The notes under the pieces were generated by a model. It worked only from the letters and a program-made list of their open reading frames with translations, was not told the origin of the DNA and did not search any database. DNA of 63,207 nucleotides from a virus, in IMG/VR virus record IMGVR_UViG_3300035670_000203, positions 1 to 63,207 of that record. One strand, 5' to 3'. A program made the position numbers and the translations under genes. The number at the start of each line of letters is the position of its first letter. Position 1 is the first letter of the stretch. Positions 12,863 to 21,012 of the stretch are shown one piece after another.

Positions 12863-13072
12863 TTATAAGGGATTGTCATCAAGGTCTTTCAAGTATTCTA
12901 CCCACCACTGGGGATCTTTGTCAACCCACCAGTCAGGTTCCGGTAACCCTCTTTCAAAGTACCAATCACGAATGGCACCTTTAATGGTTTCACCAATCTC
13001 GATCTGCTTCTTCCTTTGCATCAATGTCTTCATATACGTCTGCCATATAGGGTCCGTGGGGTCGTTTTGCAT
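12863..13072 (-). CDS. Hypothetical protein, up to 69 aa
   Basis: The C-terminal half (RGLPEPDWWVDKDPQWWVEY) is Trp/Asp-rich and not random in composition. The first ATG overlaps the upstream membrane gene by 83 bases; internal ATGs at about 13033 and 13021 would reduce this to 44 or 32 bases and are preferred. Function unknown. Confidence 0.55.
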   Translation of the reverse strand: MQNDPTDPIWQTYMKTLMQRKKQIEIGETIKGAIRDWYFERGLPEPDWWVDKDPQWWVEYLKDLDDNPL

Positions 13073-13190
13073 CTTCTTTTACATATTTAACTTCAGAAGC
13101 ACTTGAGGACAACCATAATGATATTTTAGTTATAATAAAAATAATTGCAAGGGGAAGGAAACATAAAGAAACTAATATTGGGTATTTCAT
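12990..13190 (-). CDS. Membrane protein with acidic tail, 66 aa
   Basis: MKYPILVSLCFLPLAIIFIITKISLW is one N-terminal transmembrane segment, possibly a signal anchor; the rest is acidic and soluble (YVKEDAKRPHGPYMADVYED). It starts directly after the upstream gene's stop. Overlap with the following gene is unusually long and leaves one of the two starts uncertain. Confidence 0.6.
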   Translation of the reverse strand: MKYPILVSLCFLPLAIIFIITKISLWLSSSASEVKYVKEDAKRPHGPYMADVYEDIDAKEEADRDW

Positions 13191-13511
13191 TTAGTCACGT
13201 TGCCTCCAATCCTCTGGTCTATCTTGAGTAAAGAAATCAACAATATCATCTACACTTTCAAATCTACGAATCCCTTTTCCTTCGTGCCCTACACCACCAA
13301 TATCAAGAGCATTTAGAAATCCATCCATAGTATCTTGTGTCATATCAGGATTTTCTGCTTTTCTTCGTGCCTGTCGAAGCATTGTAGCAGCAGAACGATT
13401 TGCTTTTGCAAGTTTTTCTGCCCATATCATCTCTTCAAGTTCAACAGATTCTCTGTCGATAATTTTTTTACAAATACCTTCAAGTTTGAGTCGATACTGT
13501 GTTGATAGCAT
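13191..13511 (-). CDS. Hypothetical protein, 106 aa
   Basis: A helical, Arg/Lys- and Glu-rich protein. A central stretch (RSAATMLRQARRKAENPDMT) and VDDIVDFFTQDRPEDWRQRD at the end stand out. The repeated Ala/Arg helix could bind nucleic acid. A late-type AATAAATA lies about 62 bases upstream. Similar sequences (AATMLRQARR...) occur in marine phages, as far as I recall; function unknown. Confidence 0.6.
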   Translation of the reverse strand: MLSTQYRLKLEGICKKIIDRESVELEEMIWAEKLAKANRSAATMLRQARRKAENPDMTQDTMDGFLNALDIGGVGHEGKGIRRFESVDDIVDFFTQDRPEDWRQRD

Positions 13512-13576
13512 AATTTTAATTCTTTTGAATGATAATGGAACAGAAAGGAACTATCGTTCCCGAAGATTAATGTTAT

Positions 13577-13771
13577 TTATTTAACAATTTTCCAGTGCTC
13601 ATTACCTCCTTTTTGAAGATGAAACTCATACATTCCATTTAGAGATAGTAGATGATAAAGTTTCTCGTCTTCCTCAAGAATTAAACACGAATGAAAGTTA
13701 TCCATAAGGTCATCAAATCGATGTTTTGCTTGAGGAGTTAGAGGAACTACATTCACAAATTTCTTTTTCAT
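13577..13771 (-). CDS. Hypothetical protein, 64 aa
   Basis: MKKKFVNVVPLTPQAKHRFDDLMDNFHSC, read here as separate segments, then LYHLLSLNGMYEFHLQKGG ending HWKIVK. The end looks like a beta-hairpin. This PLTPQAKHRFDDLM...YHLLSLNG pattern fits a small conserved T4-like phage family without function. Confidence 0.6.
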   Translation of the reverse strand: MKKKFVNVVPLTPQAKHRFDDLMDNFHSCLILEEDEKLYHLLSLNGMYEFHLQKGGNEHWKIVK

Positions 13772-13817
13772 TTTAGAGTTTAGTTGATGGGATCATCCTA
13801 GCAGGTTTTAAGTCTTA

Positions 13818-14000
13818 TCACACGAACACTGTTCCACTTTGAGAAGTGGTCTCTCGGTGATCTTGAATGAACTTCTGTGCCTGACGAACAGTGTTCGTTT
13901 CTCCAATCTGACTTCCATTAAAGATAATGACAAGTTTCTTTCCCCAAGGCACAGCAGCATAATTATCCTGGGTTATAAATCCCTCTGTTTTATTAGGCAT
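13818..14000 (-). CDS. Hypothetical protein, 60 aa
   Basis: First gene of the early cluster, 28 bases downstream of a TTGACA-18-TAGAAT promoter. The body has WGKKLVIIFNGSQIG and TVRQAQKFIQDHR. The C-terminal codons (ETTSQSGTVFV) are made from a block related to the composite palindrome, as in the CPEC protein at the left edge (EDTSQTDP). Function unknown. Confidence 0.6.
   Translation of the reverse strand: MPNKTEGFITQDNYAAVPWGKKLVIIFNGSQIGETNTVRQAQKFIQDHRETTSQSGTVFV
13829..13846 (-). repeat. Solo copy of the conserved palindrome
   Basis: CCACTTTGAGAAGTGG is a perfect inverted repeat differing by one base from the near-palindrome of composite copy 6 (CCAGTTTGAGAAGTGG). It lies inside the 3' end of a gene and has no clear hairpin or TATAAT following it. 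Either a decayed composite element or a stand-alone binding site. Confidence 0.45.
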
Positions 14001-14027
14001 AATATGATCTTCAACGGGAACAAACCT

Positions 14028-14057
14028 ATTCTAATCATATTCTAGGGGTATTGTCAA
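14028..14057 (-). promoter_or_regulatory. Sigma70-type promoter TTGACA-18-TAGAAT
   Basis: On the minus strand TTGACA (14057-14052), an 18-base spacer and TAGAAT (14033-14028), 28 bases before ATG at 14000. It lies exactly where the late/modification genes end and the early-type small genes begin, so it marks the boundary between the two transcription programmes. Confidence 0.7.
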
Positions 14058-14078
14058 GAGTTATTTTTTATGTTAGGA

Positions 14079-14435
14079 TCAATATAGTTTGATTTCCTTA
14101 TATTCTGAATTAAACTTCTCGTTAATATCTTTTTTTATTCTTGCTCTCTCATCATTAGTAATATAAACACTACGAGCAAGTTCTATAAACTCTTGATCGA
14201 ATCTTTGTTCTTTTTCTAAAAGTCTTAATTTGTCTTCAATCTCCCATAATTTTTCATTTACATCAAGTAAATTTTGCAAATCATCATAATTAAAAACATT
14301 ATGATTAGTTGCGATTTCTATTAAATGATTTAGTTCCTTACGAACGTATTCATTATCAGTATACTTTGATTTAATTTGGAGAATTGATATCTTATCAATC
14401 AATTCTCCAACAGATACTGGAATATCTACTCTCAT
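14079..14435 (-). CDS. DUF6165 family protein
   Basis: 118 residues. PVSVGELIDKISILQIKSKY at the start, VNEKLWEIEDKLRLLEKE in the centre, and FIELARSVYITNDERARIKK with a final KLY match DUF6165. Members are often found beside glycan-synthesis and polysaccharide-export genes; molecular function is unknown. Here it overlaps by four bases with the stop of a three-domain glycan enzyme, supporting a role in the same pathway. Confidence 0.8.
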   Translation of the reverse strand: MRVDIPVSVGELIDKISILQIKSKYTDNEYVRKELNHLIEIATNHNVFNYDDLQNLLDVNEKLWEIEDKLRLLEKEQRFDQEFIELARSVYITNDERARIKKDINEKFNSEYKEIKLY

Positions 14436-16579
14436 TTGGGGCAGTTATTTTGAATATGACTTAGAATTACTGCATTCTTACAAGCAACACCTAGACCAAA
14501 TGAATGCTCTATGTTAAACTTTGGAAGATCTAATTCTTCAAAGAATTTCTTCACTCCATATTCTTTACCATCATAGTTTTCAATTGCGGTGTCGTGGAAC
14601 AGTATAACTGCCTCATCACTTAGAAACTCACTCCAAGTTTCAAAGTCTTTCTTTACATCTTCATAGTGATGACTTCCATCAATGTGAAGTATATCAATTT
14701 TATTATCCCAAGTCTTTGCTATTTCATTAAAATCACCTTTAATAAAAGTGATATTGTCTTGAAGATGTAGTTTTTCACGTTTCATCATCACATATTCATA
14801 TTTACCTGGAGAATCATTTCCTACAAAGTCATCACCGACAAAATTATCAATACCGTAAACATGACCAATTCTTGGAAGGGCAAAACAGAAAGTGGAAAAT
14901 CCATAATCAACTCCTAGGTCAACCACAACTTTTGGATTCATAAATCTCACCAACCACTCAGCAAAATTGCGATGTCCAAACCAAGCTGTTGTTGGAGTAT
15001 CATCAATATTATTTAAGAAAAGTCTATCAATAGAATCAGTTCTTTCTTTGAGTCTTAGAGTTCCTGAATTAAATGCTGTGGCAAAGATAATAATATTCGG
15101 ATTTCTTACAAGTTTTCCAATTTCAAGCAGATGAGTAAATGCTTTACCCATAGCATCACCACCCATATTCATTGCTTCACTGACGGCATGGAAAGCATAA
15201 TTTGATGCTTGCTGAATATTTCTTAGTTGAATTAAAGCAATGCTACTCATAATGAATACATCAATTCTTGAAGAATCGAAGTATGCTTTAGAAATATTGA
15301 GATACTCTTGGCCAAGTTCTAATGCTTTTTCAAAGTTCTTGACTTCAAAATAATGTTTGAAAATGAACCACAGATAGTAAGTATTGTTTGGATCATTCTT
15401 ATATTCTCTTTCGCAAATGGAAAGATAGAATAGTTGCTTATCAATATTTGGTTGAACAGTCTTTGTGATTTTAATAGTTGTATCAACAGTAGACTCATTT
15501 AGATGATCTTGTGTAGGAATAAACAGTGGAGTTTCGTGAACTGAATTTATCCAGGTATAATTTTTAGTTCTATGAAAACGGACATGCGCTGTATTGGATA
15601 GAGTTGGTTCATTTTCACCAACCTTATCATAACGTTCATGATTAAATGCAGTGAATTCACCAGAGATTACATCGAGACCATCTGGGAAAAACTCTTCAAC
15701 ATCCTCATTGAAATCGAGTGAAAATGCCCAATCAGTTTTTACATAAGATAGTGCTTGATTTCTTGCCTTAGAGAAATCAAATTCTTCTCTTGTCTGTGGA
15801 TGTTCGTAGACTTCAATTCCTGCTTCTTTGAGAAGTTCTACTGTTTTATCTGTGCTTCCAGTATCAACTACAACAGTGTGAGAAAATTTCTTTGAGTTTT
15901 CAATAAATTTTTCAACATTCTTTTCTTCATTTTTAGCAATAGCATAAAGCGTCAAATCCATGTTAGTCAGTCCTCCAGGTTTAATATGAAACCAAACTTT
16001 TCCAATATTGTCTGGTCGATTATGATAATTTGTAATAAGTAAATTTTTACCTTGAAAGTATTTATTCACTGCTTGAATGACACCATCCCAGCAAGGAACA
16101 TAATCATCTCCACTGATAATTCCCCCTTGCTTTACTTTTGGATACCATGCAATAATATCTTCAAGAACACTCTCATAATCATGAGAAGCATCTATATGAA
16201 CAAAGTCTAAACTATTATCTTCAAACTGTTTTGCTGCTTCTATACTTTTTAGTCTTAATGGTATAACATAGTCTGATACTTCACATAATTGAATATTATT
16301 TTTGAAATCATCAAACAAAGTTTTACCTTGTAGACTTAATTCTTCTATATGATCTTTATGTTCATCACTTCCTTCCCAAGTATCTACAGCATAAAATTTT
16401 ACTGTTTTATTTGAGTTCTTGATGATGGAACCCATACACGAAGTAGATCTACCTCTCCATGATCCTACTTCTACCAATGTTCCGTTGTCTGGAACTTTAT
16501 CAAACCAAAATTTATAAACATCTGGGTAATCAAAAAACCCAGGAATTTCTTTCCAAGTGGTCATAGATACTGTTTCCAA
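14432..16579 (-). CDS. Methyltransferase-glycosyltransferase-methyltransferase fusion
   Basis: 715 residues with three catalytic modules. Residues about 30-190: class I SAM methyltransferase with GTLVEVGSWRGRST (motif I) and FVHIDASHDY. Residues about 208-360: family 2 glycosyltransferase of the WaaE type, with LYAIAKNEEKNVEKF, VVVDTGSTDKT and SLDFNED. Residues about 385-500: TPR-like helices. Residues about 545-700: a second methyltransferase with VVVDLGVDYGFSTF and ILHIDGSHHYEDV. The two methyltransferase parts resemble each other and look like members of the Methyltransf_24 family. Expected role: transfer and methylation of a sugar on a phage or host glycan or protein. Acceptor unknown. 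Confidence 0.85.
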   Translation of the reverse strand: METVSMTTWKEIPGFFDYPDVYKFWFDKVPDNGTLVEVGSWRGRSTSCMGSIIKNSNKTVKFYAVDTWEGSDEHKDHIEELSLQGKTLFDDFKNNIQLCEVSDYVIPLRLKSIEAAKQFEDNSLDFVHIDASHDYESVLEDIIAWYPKVKQGGIISGDDYVPCWDGVIQAVNKYFQGKNLLITNYHNRPDNIGKVWFHIKPGGLTNMDLTLYAIAKNEEKNVEKFIENSKKFSHTVVVDTGSTDKTVELLKEAGIEVYEHPQTREEFDFSKARNQALSYVKTDWAFSLDFNEDVEEFFPDGLDVISGEFTAFNHERYDKVGENEPTLSNTAHVRFHRTKNYTWINSVHETPLFIPTQDHLNESTVDTTIKITKTVQPNIDKQLFYLSICEREYKNDPNNTYYLWFIFKHYFEVKNFEKALELGQEYLNISKAYFDSSRIDVFIMSSIALIQLRNIQQASNYAFHAVSEAMNMGGDAMGKAFTHLLEIGKLVRNPNIIIFATAFNSGTLRLKERTDSIDRLFLNNIDDTPTTAWFGHRNFAEWLVRFMNPKVVVDLGVDYGFSTFCFALPRIGHVYGIDNFVGDDFVGNDSPGKYEYVMMKREKLHLQDNITFIKGDFNEIAKTWDNKIDILHIDGSHHYEDVKKDFETWSEFLSDEAVILFHDTAIENYDGKEYGVKKFFEELDLPKFNIEHSFGLGVACKNAVILSHIQNNCPK

Positions 16580-17259
16580 TCAATACAAGGTGATAATAAA
16601 TCTGCTTGACAATGTGTAGAATAACCAGGAATTGCTGATATTAGAACTTTACCTCTTTGTGATAATTCCAAAAACTTATAATGATCTGCTGATGGTTCAA
16701 CTCCTGTAGAGTATTTAATGTGATACTCAAGATCATTTATAAGAGTTGAATATTTTGTAGCAAATGTATTGGTGGTGGAAGGTGTTGCCATCCAATGAGA
16801 AGATTCAGTATGCAAAACTTTTGTTCTGAACTCTGCATAATACTCACCATACTTGTCTCTGTGGTCGTATAAGGTCGCATAAGAGACTGGAAGGGTAAAT
16901 CCCTCGATTAAGATCTTATCCCACCCTGGACGGTGTACATAGTCATCCTCAAGAAAATAGATAATATCTTCGGAAGAATGATTTTGGGTTTGAATGTAAT
17001 CTAGAGTCTTAAGAAAACTCTTTGCTTCTCCTCCACAATTTATAGTATAAACATTAGTTTCTTGAGACAAGAAAGTGTCTTCTATTTTTCCGTAATGTTC
17101 GTCGTAAATAATTGTATAGGATGTATTTTCTGAATTTAATGTATTCTTAAAATTCTGAAATACTTTTTCTTTATCCCACCAATCTGGCCTTTGTTTTCCT
17201 GGTGCCTCTTGTATTTTAGAATAATAACATTGTCTTAAATAAACATGAATTTTTTTCAT
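16561..17259 (-). CDS. Glycosyltransferase-like protein (GT-A)
   Basis: 232 residues. IIYFLEDDYVHRPGWDKIL in the middle is a GT-A DxD-like site with flanking hydrophobic strand; SYATLYDHRDKYG and ESSHWMATPSTTNTFA follow, and the end has IPGYSTHCQ. This order matches putative glycosyltransferases in phage and bacterial glycan clusters. It overlaps the three-domain enzyme by 19 bases and the oxygenase upstream by 4. Donor and acceptor unknown. Confidence 0.7.
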   Translation of the reverse strand: MKKIHVYLRQCYYSKIQEAPGKQRPDWWDKEKVFQNFKNTLNSENTSYTIIYDEHYGKIEDTFLSQETNVYTINCGGEAKSFLKTLDYIQTQNHSSEDIIYFLEDDYVHRPGWDKILIEGFTLPVSYATLYDHRDKYGEYYAEFRTKVLHTESSHWMATPSTTNTFATKYSTLINDLEYHIKYSTGVEPSADHYKFLELSQRGKVLISAIPGYSTHCQADLLSPCIDWKQYL

Positions 17260-17864
17260 ACTAGATTGCCTGAGATAGAAATTCTATAATCATCACTTGT
17301 CGTGAATGGATAAACACAATGAGATAAGTGTGCTGGGAATAATACTATTCTTCTTTCCCAGTCATGATCAACATATAATGTTTCAAGAGTTAGATTACCC
17401 AGAATGTTTGGATAGAGAAACTGGAATGCTGATGCTGCTTTATTTTTTGATTCTTTTACGTGTGGTGCATTTAATTCATCTTGTACTTTATACGGAACCT
17501 TTAACCAACAAACGAAACTAAATGTTCCTCCGTGATGATGAATTGGATTAAATTCATTTTTCTTCTGAAAATTAACCCAAACATTGCCTTGTTCAAAATG
17601 AAAATCTCCATGCTTTCTTAAAAAATTCCAATGCTCTCCATAAGACTTACACATTTCACTCATGAAAGGTTCAAGATATGGAAGAGATTTTGGAAGTCCG
17701 TATTGCATTTCTATATTTCCTGCGAGACCATCATTCCACTTTTGATGATTGCTCCAATCAGATTGAATTTCTTCAACCTCACTCATAACTATTTCATATA
17801 GTTCGTCTGGAAGAATTCCTGTAGTAACTCCAGGATTTGGTAATGAAATGTGTGTAAAATTCAT
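17256..17864 (-). CDS. 2OG-Fe(II) oxygenase, putative
   Basis: 202 residues from MNFTHISLPNPG, whose ATG overlaps the upstream stop. PIHHHGGTFSFVCWL carries the iron-binding HxH-type pattern; LSHCVYPF near the end gives the distal His and DDYRISISG the 2OG-binding Arg. The arrangement fits the 2OG-FeII_Oxy_5 group that is abundant in cyanophages. Likely hydroxylates a protein side chain or small molecule; the neighbourhood suggests fibre or glycan substrates. Confidence 0.75.
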   Translation of the reverse strand: MNFTHISLPNPGVTTGILPDELYEIVMSEVEEIQSDWSNHQKWNDGLAGNIEMQYGLPKSLPYLEPFMSEMCKSYGEHWNFLRKHGDFHFEQGNVWVNFQKKNEFNPIHHHGGTFSFVCWLKVPYKVQDELNAPHVKESKNKAASAFQFLYPNILGNLTLETLYVDHDWERRIVLFPAHLSHCVYPFTTSDDYRISISGNLV

Positions 17865-18652
17865 AGTTTTAATAAATCGTATTTGTTCCACCAGGATTTC
17901 CAATCAATAAAAAAGTCTTTGTCCCATTCTGTTTGCATATGAAGAGTTAAAGAAGGAATGGGGGTAAAACAATAGTAACCTCTTTCATAATAGATTCTAC
18001 AAATACTCTCCATTTCCATTTTTTCACTTACTTCACTAGTTCCCATTTTGTAAAACAAGTCCCAGTTTTGATTAATAATACTTATATGAGTCATCAAAGT
18101 AACTGCTGGATGAATATTAGTTCTCCAATACCTATCTTTTCCCACAACAATATTACATTTAACAGCAGTATTTTCTGGATCGTGATATTCAGCAGGTTTA
18201 TTGAAAGGAAAAATACTAGCAGGCATTCCTAAATTGCAACTAAACTGATTAATTGCATGTATCATTAACTCGATAGAATTTTGTTCATGTAAAAAATCAT
18301 CTTGAACAAAATAAACCCAATCCTTTCCATGCTCTTTTCCATACTTATAACATTGAAGTATGGATGGCATTATTCCATAGGTTTCAAGATGTGTTAGATT
18401 AATCTTGAACTTTGCAATATTAATCATTCGCTGAAGAATATTTAAAAATTCTTGACTTGAATGATCATCAAAAATTTGCAATTCTATTTCATAATCTGGA
18501 TAATTTTTTTGAGCATAATTAAGACTATCAATTAAAGAAAATATACATCTTGAAGATACTTCTATTTTTGGAGCATTACAATATCTTTGATGTCTATCAT
18601 CACGGTTTCCTTTTGAATGAGACTGAAGAACTACTAACAAATGAGGTTTCAT
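17861..18652 (-). CDS. Glycosyltransferase-like protein (GT2-like)
   Basis: 263 residues. LQIFDDHSSQEFLNIL (nucleotide-sugar binding, like DDxS) and WVYFVQDDFLHEQNSIELM (DxD-like) are in the GT-A order. RYWRTNIHPAVTLMTH and a C-terminal Trp-rich acceptor part (DWKSWWNKYDLL) follow. Coupled by ATGA to both neighbours. Substrate unknown. Confidence 0.7.
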   Translation of the reverse strand: MKPHLLVVLQSHSKGNRDDRHQRYCNAPKIEVSSRCIFSLIDSLNYAQKNYPDYEIELQIFDDHSSQEFLNILQRMINIAKFKINLTHLETYGIMPSILQCYKYGKEHGKDWVYFVQDDFLHEQNSIELMIHAINQFSCNLGMPASIFPFNKPAEYHDPENTAVKCNIVVGKDRYWRTNIHPAVTLMTHISIINQNWDLFYKMGTSEVSEKMEMESICRIYYERGYYCFTPIPSLTLHMQTEWDKDFFIDWKSWWNKYDLLKL

Positions 18653-19431
18653 AAATCAAATTTAGAATAAAGTTTTACATTTTCTTCTCCTATTACATCA
18701 ATAGGATTTTGTGAAATTTTAGATAGTTTTGGACGAATATCGTGAAGACCTTTTAATCCCCAAGCATCATCTTTTTGCTCTCCACAAGCATTTTCTATTT
18801 GATTAAAATTATTACTTTCTGGACTAATTTCTAAAAATTCATAAATCTTATTTAATTCTTCTTGGGGATTAGAAACAAGTTGATTGTATTCAACTAGATA
18901 AACCCATTCTGGATATTTTGTGAGACCATAAACCATAGACTCATAAGAGGGAGAAACATAATATCTCCAAATACATTCTGCTCGATTATTATTTGTAATT
19001 GGAAGATTCTTTTTTCTCAAGTGATTATCAATAAAATTATTTTCGTGATTGGTTCTTTCTATCAGTGAAATATAAGAAGTAATAACTTCTGGAATAGAAC
19101 GATAAGTTGCTACAATTTTTGGTTTATTAGAAAGAAACATCTGAACTGTATCAAGGTTCTTTCCCCAAAATCTATGCTTGTCTAGTATTGTTGATTTTGG
19201 AATATGATTATAAAAATTAGCAAGGACTGCCTTATAGACATTATATGAGATTGTTTTTCGATCAAAAGTAAATTGTATATCTACTTTATTAAATGACTTT
19301 TCAATATCAGTTACTATGTCACCTAGAGGAGAAGTAGGTGAAACATAAATGTCTGAATGTTGATTCAGAAGTGATCCAAGTAATGTAGAACCACTTCTTG
19401 GAAGTCCTCCAAGAAAATATAATGTCTTCAT
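18649..19431 (-). CDS. Sulfotransferase
   Basis: 260 residues. GLPRSGSTLLGSLLNQH (9-25) is the 5'-phosphosulfate-binding loop of PAPS sulfotransferases; KIVATYRSIPEVITSYISL is the 3'-phosphate-binding region with the conserved Arg and Ser; VEYNQLVSNPQEELNKIYEFL is the usual C-terminal landmark. Transfers sulfate from PAPS to a hydroxyl or amine, probably on a glycan, given five glycosyltransferase-like genes around it. Start overlaps downstream; upstream is a A+T-rich 27-base gap before an RCC1 gene. Confidence 0.85.
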   Translation of the reverse strand: MKTLYFLGGLPRSGSTLLGSLLNQHSDIYVSPTSPLGDIVTDIEKSFNKVDIQFTFDRKTISYNVYKAVLANFYNHIPKSTILDKHRFWGKNLDTVQMFLSNKPKIVATYRSIPEVITSYISLIERTNHENNFIDNHLRKKNLPITNNNRAECIWRYYVSPSYESMVYGLTKYPEWVYLVEYNQLVSNPQEELNKIYEFLEISPESNNFNQIENACGEQKDDAWGLKGLHDIRPKLSKISQNPIDVIGEENVKLYSKFDL

Positions 19432-19458
19432 AAAATTATTTGATTTGTTTATTATATA

Positions 19459-20637
19459 TTATATTAATAGATCGTTATAATTTACTGCTGCTGTGTGTGA
19501 ATCTCCACAAGATACTTGTCTCCAATTAGTTCTACCAGCGAATGTTGTGATTGGAGTGGATATACTTGTTGGATTATTATTTCCATTTCCTGTAGTAAAT
19601 TCATTACCCCAAATCCAAAGGGTTCCATCAGCCTTGATTGCTGCTGTATGAATACCTCCAGAACTCACTTGTTTCCAGTTGTTTCCCCCAGCAAATGTTG
19701 TGACTGGAGTAGATCTATTGGTTGTATCTGCATTTCCAAGTTGCCCAGAAGATCCAATCCCCCAAGTCCATAAGGTTCCATCAGTTTTGATTGCTGCAAC
19801 ATTATTAGATCCAACATTTACTTGTTTCCAATTAGTTCCCCCAGCGAATGTTGTGATTGGAGTAGATCTAGTTTGATTGCTTGTTTCTGTGTTACCAAGA
19901 TATCCTGCACCACCCGCAAATCCCCAAGTCCATAAGGTTCCATCAGTTTTGATTGCTGCCACATGAAAACCTCCAGAACTCACTTGTTTCCAGTTATTTC
20001 CCCCAGCAAAGGTGGTAACTGGAGTGGATCTATTGGTTGTATCTGCATTTCCAAGATATCCTCCGGCACCCCAAGTCCATAAGGTTCCATCAGTTTTGAT
20101 TGCTGATGTAAAATATTGACCACAAGACACTTGTTTCCAATTAGTTCCTCCAGCAAATGTTGTGACTGGAGTACTTTTAGTAGTAGTTAATACTGAATCC
20201 CCAAGTTTACCATAAGTTGGGGTTCCCCAAATCCAAAGAGTTCCATCAGTCTTGATTGCTGCTGTGTGTTGAACTGCAGCACTTACTTGTTTCCAATCTG
20301 TTCCTCCGGCAAATGTGGTTGCTGGAGTAGACGTATCTACTGATATATTGCCAGTTCCAAGTCTTCCTGAAGAAGATTCCCCCCAAATCCATAAGGTTCC
20401 ATCAGTTTTGATTGCTGCTATATGTTGGGATCCGGAAATTAATTGTTTCCAGTTTATTCCTCCAGAAAAGGTCGTAACTGGAGTTAATTTGTCAGTAAAT
20501 GATGCCTCCCCAAGTCGTCCACTAAATGCTTCTCCCCAAGTCCATAAGTTTCCATCACGAAATAAATCTGCAGGAATAAAAACATCATCAAAACTATAAT
20601 CAACTCCGTTTTGTCTAAAGTTATAAAAGGTGGGCAT
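19459..20637 (-). CDS. RCC1-repeat protein, one seven-bladed propeller
   Basis: 392 residues. After a short N-terminal segment (about 30 residues) there are exactly seven LWxWG repeats, each followed by G.LG, STPVTTFAGGTNWKQVS-like and AAIKTDGT-like segments (about 50 residues per repeat). The chain starts at the WG strand and ends with the NWRQVSCGDSHTAA strand, so N- and C-termini complete one blade, as in the RCC1 fold. The name describes fold, not RCC1 function; a surface or tail adhesin is likely by context. No signal peptide. Nucleotide-level repeats are nearly identical. Confidence 0.88.
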   Translation of the reverse strand: MPTFYNFRQNGVDYSFDDVFIPADLFRDGNLWTWGEAFSGRLGEASFTDKLTPVTTFSGGINWKQLISGSQHIAAIKTDGTLWIWGESSSGRLGTGNISVDTSTPATTFAGGTDWKQVSAAVQHTAAIKTDGTLWIWGTPTYGKLGDSVLTTTKSTPVTTFAGGTNWKQVSCGQYFTSAIKTDGTLWTWGAGGYLGNADTTNRSTPVTTFAGGNNWKQVSSGGFHVAAIKTDGTLWTWGFAGGAGYLGNTETSNQTRSTPITTFAGGTNWKQVNVGSNNVAAIKTDGTLWTWGIGSSGQLGNADTTNRSTPVTTFAGGNNWKQVSSGGIHTAAIKADGTLWIWGNEFTTGNGNNNPTSISTPITTFAGRTNWRQVSCGDSHTAAVNYNDLLI

Positions 20638-20658
20638 CTGGAAAACTTGTAAACGACT

Positions 20659-21012
20659 TTACTCTACAAAAATCACAGGAGTATTCATTTTTTCACTCCA
20701 TTCTTTTAAATATTGTTTAATTTCACTTTTTATTTCTTTATTATTTATTGCGATTGCTTTTAGATATTGACCGTTCTCATTATTCTCCACAGAAACTAAT
20801 ACACTAGACTTATCAGGTCTCATTTCTTCTGGAAGTAAATACTGACTCCAAGCACATTGATAGTTTCTACAACATTCTGGCCTTGCTTTATGAACTCCAC
20901 AACCAGTACATTCTAAAAACTTACAAGACTTTCCTGCGCCAAATTCCCATCCAAAAGAATCTCCAATTAACCAAGTGCAGCAAGCAGTGCATTCTCCACA
21001 TTCACGAAACAT
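20659..21012 (-). CDS. CxxCxxCC (YkgJ-like) metal-binding protein
   Basis: 117 residues from MFRECGECTACCTW; the ATG overlaps the upstream gene by 11 bases. CGECTACC is the signature of the YkgJ-like zinc/iron-chelating family, and further Cys follow (SCKFLECTGCGVHK, PECCRNYQC). A small metal-cluster or metal-chelating protein. Others of this family accompany glycan and flagellin modification genes. Role here unknown. Confidence 0.75.
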   Translation of the reverse strand: MFRECGECTACCTWLIGDSFGWEFGAGKSCKFLECTGCGVHKARPECCRNYQCAWSQYLLPEEMRPDKSSVLVSVENNENGQYLKAIAINNKEIKSEIKQYLKEWSEKMNTPVIFVE

